A stretch of 64,000 nucleotides of DNA from Bacteroidales bacterium (GTDB taxonomy: Bacteria; Bacteroidota; Bacteroidia; Bacteroidales; UBA4181): NCBI GenBank assembly GCA_017523725.1, contig JAFWVY010000065.1, positions 1 through 64,000 on the forward strand. Reading direction: 5' to 3'. Position 1 is the first letter of the stretch; every line of letters starts with the position of its first letter. The notes below the pieces were generated by a model that was not told the origin of the DNA, did no database searches, and saw only the letters and a list, made by a program, of their open reading frames with translations. The translations under genes were made by a program, and so were the position numbers. Below, piece after piece: positions 59,143 through 64,000 of this stretch.

Positions 59143-60273
59143 ATGAAATTCACACTCCAGACCACTGATGCGCAATCACAGGCCCGTGCCGGACAGCTGA
59201 TGACCGACCACGGCGTCATCGAAACCCCCATTTTCATGCCGGTGGGCACGCAGGGCACGGTCAAGAGTGTAGGGCAGGAACAGCTGAAAAACGATGTCCG
59301 GGCACAGATTATCCTGGGCAACACCTACCATCTGTATCTCCGGCCGGGCACGGAAGTGCTCAGGGCCGCCGGCGGCCTGCACCGTTTCATTTCGTGGGAC
59401 CGTCCCATCCTGACCGACAGTGGCGGTTATCAGGTTTTTTCGCTGGCCGAGCGGCGCAAGATCCGCGAGGAGGGGGCCGAGTTCAGTTCCCATCTGGACG
59501 GATCCCGGCATATCTTCACACCAGAGAATGTGGTGGATACCCAGCGGGCTATCGGAGCTGATATCATGATGGCTTTTGACGAATGCATGCCATATCCGTG
59601 CGATTACGCTTACGCGCAACGGTCGCTCGCCCTGACTCACCGCTGGCTGCACCGCGGCCTCCGGCGGTTTGGGGAAACCGAGCCCTTGTACGGCTATCAG
59701 CAGAGTTTTTTCCCCATCGTGCAGGGCAGTGTCTATCGCGACCTGCGTATCCGGTCGGCCGAGGAAGTCGCGGCCTGCGGCTGCGACGGAAATGCCATCG
59801 GCGGTCTGTCGGTCGGCGAACCGGCCGGACAGATGTACGAAATGATCGAAGTGGTCAACGGTATCCTTCCTGCCGATAAACCACGCTATCTGATGGGGGT
59901 TGGAACGCCGGCCAACATCCTCGAAGCCATTGCGCTCGGTGTTGATATGTTCGACTGTGTCATGCCGACCCGCAACGGCCGCAACGGCGGCATCTTCACC
60001 TGGCAGGGCGTTATCAACATCCGCAACGAGAAATGGAAGAACGACTTCTCACCGCTTGAGGAGGGAGGCGCGTCGTATGTGGATGAAATGTACAGCAAGG
60101 CCTATCTGCGGCATCTGGTCTATGCCAAGGAAATTCTTGGCGCGCAGATAGCATCCCAGCATAACCTCGCCTTCTTCCTCCGGCTGGTGCGCGAGGCCCG
60201 CCGGCAGATTGTCGAAGGTACTTTTTCGGCGTGGAAGACACGCATGGTGGAACAATTGTCTAGACGGCTATGA
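59143..60273 (+). CDS. tgt: tRNA-guanine transglycosylase
   Basis: Exchanges guanine-34 for preQ1 in tRNAs for Asp, Asn, His and Tyr, the first tRNA step of queuosine synthesis. The 376 residues have TPIFMPVGTQGTVK, GNTYHLYLRPG, LTDSGGYQVFSL with the catalytic Asp (about 88-99), IVQGSVYRDLR, GGLSVGEP and MFDCVMPTRNGRNG with the nucleophile Asp. Odd: the zinc site CxCxxC of E. coli Tgt is lost. The aligned positions read GASYVD before EMYSKAYLRHL, while the later histidine (SQHNL) remains. From memory other Bacteroidota share this. The start at 59143 matches family N-termini. Overlaps the permease gene by four bases. Confidence 0.93.
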   Translation: MKFTLQTTDAQSQARAGQLMTDHGVIETPIFMPVGTQGTVKSVGQEQLKNDVRAQIILGNTYHLYLRPGTEVLRAAGGLHRFISWDRPILTDSGGYQVFSLAERRKIREEGAEFSSHLDGSRHIFTPENVVDTQRAIGADIMMAFDECMPYPCDYAYAQRSLALTHRWLHRGLRRFGETEPLYGYQQSFFPIVQGSVYRDLRIRSAEEVAACGCDGNAIGGLSVGEPAGQMYEMIEVVNGILPADKPRYLMGVGTPANILEAIALGVDMFDCVMPTRNGRNGGIFTWQGVINIRNEKWKNDFSPLEEGGASYVDEMYSKAYLRHLVYAKEILGAQIASQHNLAFFLRLVREARRQIVEGTFSAWKTRMVEQLSRRL

Positions 60274-61367
60274 TGGAGCGATTCAAACTGAAGACCCTGG
60301 ACTGGTACATCATGAAGAAGTACCTCGGTACGTTCTTCTTCTCGCTGCTGCTCTGCATCGTGGTCATCGTCGTGTTCGACTTTTCGGAGAAGATCGACGA
60401 TTTCATCGAGAAGGAAGCACCGCTCAAGGCCGTTATCTTCGACTACTATGTGAACCTGATCCCGTACTATTCCACCATGTTCACATCGCTGTTCACGTTC
60501 ATCGCGGTCATCTATTTCTCGTCCAAGATGGCGTACAATTCGGAGATTATCGCCATCCTGAGCAGCGGTATCAGTTTCCGGCGGCTCATGTACCCGTACC
60601 TGTTGTCGGCTCTCATTCTCGCGCTGTTTTCGTTCGGGCTGAAGGACGGTATCATTCCTTCGGCCAACCGGCACCGTTTCAAATTCGAAGAACAGTACCT
60701 CAAGAAACGCGCCGTGCAGTTCACACAGCGCAACGTGCACAAACAGATTGAGAAAGGCCTCTTTATGTACATGGAGTCGTACAGCAACAACACCGAGACG
60801 GGTTACAAGTTCTCGCTGGAGCGTTTCGAAAACGGCGAACTGCTGTCCAAGCTTACGTCGGAGAGCGTCAAGTGGAATCCGCAGACTGGAAAATGGACCA
60901 TCCGGAACTATACGGTCCGCGACTTCGACGGATTGGAGGAACACCTGTCGTCCGGCCGGGTGCTCGACACGCTGCTGAATATGTCTCCCGACGAGTTCAA
61001 GCGCTCGGAACATTTCGTGGAAACCATGAATATCCGGGAACTGCGCGCATACATGGACGAGCTGCGGATGCAGGGTGCCGACAATCTCAACTCCTATATT
61101 ATTGAATATCAGAACCGCCTGTCGTTCCCGTTTGCCACTTTTATCCTGACCCTCATCGGTGTCTCGCTGTCGACGCGCAAAGTCCGCGGCGGTATCGGCA
61201 TCCAGATAGGCATCGGCATCGGCCTGAGTTTCGCTTACATTCTCTTCCAGCAGTTCTCGGCGCAGTTCGCCACCAAGGGCAGCCTGAGCCCGATGGTTGC
61301 GGCCTGGATTCCGAATATCATCTTCCTTGCCGTGGGCTTGCTGCTGTACAGCAAGGCGCAGAAATAA
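60270..61367 (+). CDS. LptF/LptG (YjgP/YjgQ) family permease
   Basis: Inner-membrane part of the LPS export ABC transporter LptBFGC, 365 residues. N-terminal helices (KYLGTFFFSLLLCIVVIVVF) and MAYNSEIIAILSSGISFRRL (coupling helix) are followed by a large periplasmic beta-jelly-roll region (about 120-270) and three C-terminal helices (FPFATFILTLIGVSLSTRK, GLSFAYILFQQF, IPNIIFLAVGLLLYS). Whether it corresponds to F or G is not clear. ATGATG allows a start at 60270 or 60273. The tgt-lptF/G adjacency is typical of Bacteroidota. Confidence 0.9.
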   Translation: MMERFKLKTLDWYIMKKYLGTFFFSLLLCIVVIVVFDFSEKIDDFIEKEAPLKAVIFDYYVNLIPYYSTMFTSLFTFIAVIYFSSKMAYNSEIIAILSSGISFRRLMYPYLLSALILALFSFGLKDGIIPSANRHRFKFEEQYLKKRAVQFTQRNVHKQIEKGLFMYMESYSNNTETGYKFSLERFENGELLSKLTSESVKWNPQTGKWTIRNYTVRDFDGLEEHLSSGRVLDTLLNMSPDEFKRSEHFVETMNIRELRAYMDELRMQGADNLNSYIIEYQNRLSFPFATFILTLIGVSLSTRKVRGGIGIQIGIGIGLSFAYILFQQFSAQFATKGSLSPMVAAWIPNIIFLAVGLLLYSKAQK

Positions 61368-61418
61368 TTCCCGTTTTCTCAGTACGGATCCGGGGTGGGA
61401 TGTCTATGTTTCCTGCAT

Positions 61419-61449
61419 CGGAGCCGTTCAAACGGCATGAACGGCTCCG
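61419..61449. terminator. Perfect hairpin between convergent genes
   Basis: CGGAGCCGTTC and GAACGGCTCCG are perfect 11-base inverted repeats around a 9-base loop, between the permease gene and the convergent GH2 gene. No T run, so terminator function is inferred. Confidence 0.55.
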
Positions 61450-61460
61450 GTCATGGCAGG

Positions 61461-63866
61461 CTATCGGGTTTCAATTTCGATTTTGCCGTCTCCCAGTTCG
61501 CTGGAAACTTTCAGGGTTGCATGTCCCTTCTGGTTGCGGATGGAACGGACTACCGCGAGTGCCTTGCCGCTGAAAAGCGCCTTCCGCGTGCCTTTGAGAC
61601 AGAGCGTGTCAGCCGCGTTGCCATTGTCCACGCCAAAGAGTTCGCCGCTGCCCTCCACACTGAAATTCAACATCATGTCGGCATCCGGGATGGCGCGACC
61701 CTGTGCATCCACTGCTTCCACGGTGACGAAACTCAGGTCGTAACCATCGGCGTCAATGACCTTCCGGTCGGCCGTCAGGCGCAGGGACGCCGCCGGGCCG
61801 GCCGTTTCGCGCGAGGTCCGGGCGACCTCGTGTCCGTCTTTGTAGGAAACAGCCTCGATCTTTCCGGGTTCGAACACTACCTCCGGCCAGAAAGCGTGCA
61901 GGCAGTCAGGTGTTTTTGCGCTGCGTCCCAGCGATTTGCCGTTCAGGAAAAGTTCCACCTCGTCTGCATTGTTGTAATAGGCCCAGACGTCGATCTTCTC
62001 GCCCGGGGTCCAGTTCCAGTGGGGGAGCAGATGTATCATTGTTTCATCCGTCCATTCGGACTGATACATGTAATAAGGATCCTTGGGGAATCCGGCCAGG
62101 TCCACGAAGCCGAAATAAGAGCTGCGGGACGGCCATCCGAAAGCCGTGGGCTCACCCAGGTAGTCGAATCCGGTCCAGACGAAGGTGCCGGCGATGAAAT
62201 CCCGGTCGCGTACCGGAATCCAGGCATTCTGGTGCGTATCGGTGACATCCCAGATCGAACGGCTGTTGTCGTAGGCCGTGCACTGGTTCGGCACTTCGCC
62301 GGCCGGTGCTGCGGCTGCCTGCATGAAACCTCTGCCGAAGGCAGACCGTCCGGCAATCCGGATGCCGGTGGAAGGCTGGTAATAGATGCCGCGGCTGTTC
62401 TGGGCGGATACGGTCTCGGATGCCACAATCGGCTTGCCGGGGAACCATACGCGCAGTGAATCATAACCCTTGGGACGATAATTGAGCCCGATCACATCCA
62501 GGGCGCCGCTGGCGTAGAGATTGTTCTCGCGGTTGAGCTGGTGTCCGCCGCAGGTGATGGCGCGGGTGGCGTCCTGGGCGCGGATGATGTCTGCGATGTG
62601 CCGGGTGAGGGCCCGGTTGGCCTCGCTGGCCTCGGGGGTACGGCCGCCCTGTTCGGAAATCTCATTGGCGATGCTCCACATGATGACGCTGGGGTGGTTG
62701 CGGTCGCGGCGGACCAGGTCCGTCAGATCCCGCTCGTACCATTCATCGAAGAACCGGCTGTAGCCGCCGCGGGTCTTGCCGGAGCGCCATTCGTCGAAAG
62801 CTTCGTCCATCACCAGCAGACCCGTTTCATCGCAGAGGTCAAGCAAATCGGGAGCCGGCGGGTTGTGTGCCGTGCGGACGGCATTGACCCCGGCCGCCAT
62901 CAGGATCTCGAGCTGGCGTTGCAGGGCCCGGCGGTGCACCGCACTGCCCAGGCAGCCCAAGTCGTGGTGCAGGCAGACACCCTGCAATTTGACGACGCGG
63001 CCGTTGAGCAGGAAACCCTTGTCCGCATCCCATGCCGTCTCCCTGAACCCGAATCGTGTCGTGACGCGGTCCACCACCTTGCGGCCCTCGCGGACTTCCG
63101 TCACCACGCTGTAGAGATAGGGATCGCTGACATCCCATCGGTGTGCCTTGCGGACGCGGATGGGGACGCCGTCGCCGCCTTTGGCCACGGTCTTGCCGCG
63201 GGCGTCACGGATCCGGTGCGAAACGGTATATGCGGTTCCCGCCGGAGCTTCCACATCGGTGTGTACCAGAACGGTGGCGGCTTCGTCGCCGATTTCCGGC
63301 GTGGTTACATAAATACCGTTATAGGCAATCCGGACCGCCGGTGTGGTGACGAGCCGGACGTTGCGGTAGATGCCGCTGCCGGTGTACCAGCGGCCGCTCG
63401 GCTGGACGGAATGGTCCACCCGGACGGCTATCACGTTGTCTTGTCCGGGGCCGTTGAGCGCGGACGTGATATCCACGCAGAACGAACTGTAGCCGTAAGG
63501 CCGGCCGCCGACTTCCTTTCCGTTTACCCAGACGGTGCTGTTCATATAGACACCGTCAAACTCAACGGCGACGCGTTCTGCCGCCGGCGTGGCAAAATGC
63601 TTGCGGTACCAGCCGATGCCGCCCGGCAGTGCACCGCCGTTGACACCGGCGGGATGCTTGGAAGAGAATTCCCCTTCGATGCTCCAGTCGTGCGGCAGGT
63701 GGAGGGAACGCCAGTCGCTGTCGTCCAGGTCCGGCTGGCTCCATGCGGCCTCGTCGCCGAGACGGAACTGCCAGTCGAAATTAAAATCGGTTGTCGTGCG
63801 CCCTTTGTCCTGTCCGCCGGAGAAGAACAGGAAAGCGAGTGTGATGCAGATAATAATTTGTCTCAT
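61461..63866 (-). CDS. Glycoside hydrolase family 2 (beta-galactosidase-like), exported
   Basis: Retaining exo-beta-glycosidase of 801 residues with an N-terminal signal (MRQIIICITLAFLFFSGG). The GH2 jelly roll has LHLPHDWSIEGEFSS and PGGIGWYRKHF, and VNGKEVGGRPYGYSSF. The TIM barrel has GVCLHHDLGCLGSAVH, VNAVRTAHNPP, acid/base glutamate in NHPSVIMWSIANEI (about 392-405) and nucleophile in IVASETVSAQNSRG (about 478-491). C-terminal Ig-like domains follow. Similar overall to the GH2 gene at 6.7-9.0 kb but clearly divergent. The partial gene upstream suggests a further glycan locus beyond the window. Confidence 0.88.
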   Translation of the reverse strand: MRQIIICITLAFLFFSGGQDKGRTTTDFNFDWQFRLGDEAAWSQPDLDDSDWRSLHLPHDWSIEGEFSSKHPAGVNGGALPGGIGWYRKHFATPAAERVAVEFDGVYMNSTVWVNGKEVGGRPYGYSSFCVDITSALNGPGQDNVIAVRVDHSVQPSGRWYTGSGIYRNVRLVTTPAVRIAYNGIYVTTPEIGDEAATVLVHTDVEAPAGTAYTVSHRIRDARGKTVAKGGDGVPIRVRKAHRWDVSDPYLYSVVTEVREGRKVVDRVTTRFGFRETAWDADKGFLLNGRVVKLQGVCLHHDLGCLGSAVHRRALQRQLEILMAAGVNAVRTAHNPPAPDLLDLCDETGLLVMDEAFDEWRSGKTRGGYSRFFDEWYERDLTDLVRRDRNHPSVIMWSIANEISEQGGRTPEASEANRALTRHIADIIRAQDATRAITCGGHQLNRENNLYASGALDVIGLNYRPKGYDSLRVWFPGKPIVASETVSAQNSRGIYYQPSTGIRIAGRSAFGRGFMQAAAAPAGEVPNQCTAYDNSRSIWDVTDTHQNAWIPVRDRDFIAGTFVWTGFDYLGEPTAFGWPSRSSYFGFVDLAGFPKDPYYMYQSEWTDETMIHLLPHWNWTPGEKIDVWAYYNNADEVELFLNGKSLGRSAKTPDCLHAFWPEVVFEPGKIEAVSYKDGHEVARTSRETAGPAASLRLTADRKVIDADGYDLSFVTVEAVDAQGRAIPDADMMLNFSVEGSGELFGVDNGNAADTLCLKGTRKALFSGKALAVVRSIRNQKGHATLKVSSELGDGKIEIETR

Positions 63867-63916
63867 GATATTTATTCAAATTGTCCGCCAGAGCAAACAT
63901 GCCCGGGAGGAGTGCT

Positions 63917-64000
63917 CTATTTGCTGATAATGAATGTTGTGACAGAATTCGGCGCCAGCGTGAACTGGGCGGCACCTTTCTTTATGCGGGCGTTGCCGGC
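63917..64000 (-). CDS. C-terminus of exported glycoside hydrolase (partial)
   Basis: The window ends inside a minus-strand gene. The last 27 codons read in frame to a TAG at 63917-63919 and encode a strand ending with APNSVTTFIISK. This is the closing beta-strand pattern of the C-terminal beta domain in families such as GH30 and related TIM-barrel hydrolases. Family is a guess from this short tail; 50 bases separate it from the GH2 gene, so the two may be co-transcribed. Confidence 0.5.
   Translation of the reverse strand, partial: AGNARIKKGAAQFTLAPNSVTTFIISK

Noticed and set aside
59143-60273. Tgt as a degenerate or non-functional gene because of missing zinc cysteines
   Set aside because: All catalytic motifs and full length are intact and the gene is coupled to the lptF/G-type permease gene; the loss looks like a lineage feature.

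Overview
This is one contiguous piece of a Bacteroidota chromosome, almost certainly from the order Bacteroidales. The evidence is as follows. Promoters repeatedly match the Bacteroidota pattern (TTG/TTTG at about -33, TAnnTTTG at about -7). There is a GldH lipoprotein, a C-terminal type IX secretion sorting domain on a polysaccharide lyase, a reverse-type rubrerythrin typical of anaerobes, and a large set of exported pectin-degrading enzymes. Most of the window is GC-rich by eye. The stretch from about 15.95 to 20.4 kb is visibly AT-rich and carries poorly conserved genes.

Layout. 0-0.3 kb: end of an rRNA operon (23S 3' end, 5S, terminator). 0.4-6.6 kb: housekeeping genes (glycosyltransferase, nadD, LOG-family protein, rubrerythrin, KefB-type antiporter). 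6.7-12.8 kb: minus-strand operon for rhamnogalacturonan I (PcRGLX/YetA-like lyase, CE12 acetylesterase, GH2). 12.9-15.9 kb: deoxyinosine glycosylase and two lipoproteins. 16.1-20.35 kb: AT-rich segment with a rod-like RNA of 6S type, small exported or membrane proteins, an XRE/membrane-protein pair and a lipoprotein/HTH/membrane trio, ending at tRNA-Asp(GTC). 20.7-27.7 kb: plus-strand pectin operon (CE8, GH35, GH43-like, GH28) behind a near-perfect promoter. 27.7-35.6 kb: nitroreductase, aquaporin, YhcH-type protein, polyprenyl synthase, DNA polymerase III delta', RicT, GldH, UvrC. 35.7-41.8 kb: a large DUF4450-like exported protein facing a rhamnose operon (rhaM-rhaA-MFS transporter). 41.9-47.1 kb: argG, a DUF5106/thioredoxin-like protein, a small exported protein with four VTAPALD-type repeats, and an RlhA homologue. 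47.3-56.8 kb: DUF4954, SGNH esterase, GH2 lipoprotein, TatD and PL11 lyase, all head to tail. 56.8-61.4 kb: acyl-CoA synthetase with an XRE-cupin regulator, tgt and an LptF/LptG permease. 61.5-64 kb: a further GH2 and the C-terminus of another hydrolase.

How the genes fit together. Pectin would be demethylated (CE8), cut by GH28, deacetylated (CE12 and possibly the SGNH protein), cut in the RG-I backbone (PL11, PcRGLX/YetA-like protein) and stripped of side chains (GH2, GH35, GH43-like). Released L-rhamnose would enter through the MFS carrier and be converted by RhaM and RhaA. No SusC/SusD pair, hybrid two-component sensor or ECF sigma/anti-sigma pair lies in the window, so uptake and control of these operons must be encoded elsewhere or work differently.

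The observations I find most worth following are the rod-like 6S-type RNA at 16.2 kb, the repeat protein at 44.9 kb with regularly spaced TTAA boxes upstream, and the AT-rich trio at 18.6-20.3 kb with its long operator-like hairpin.
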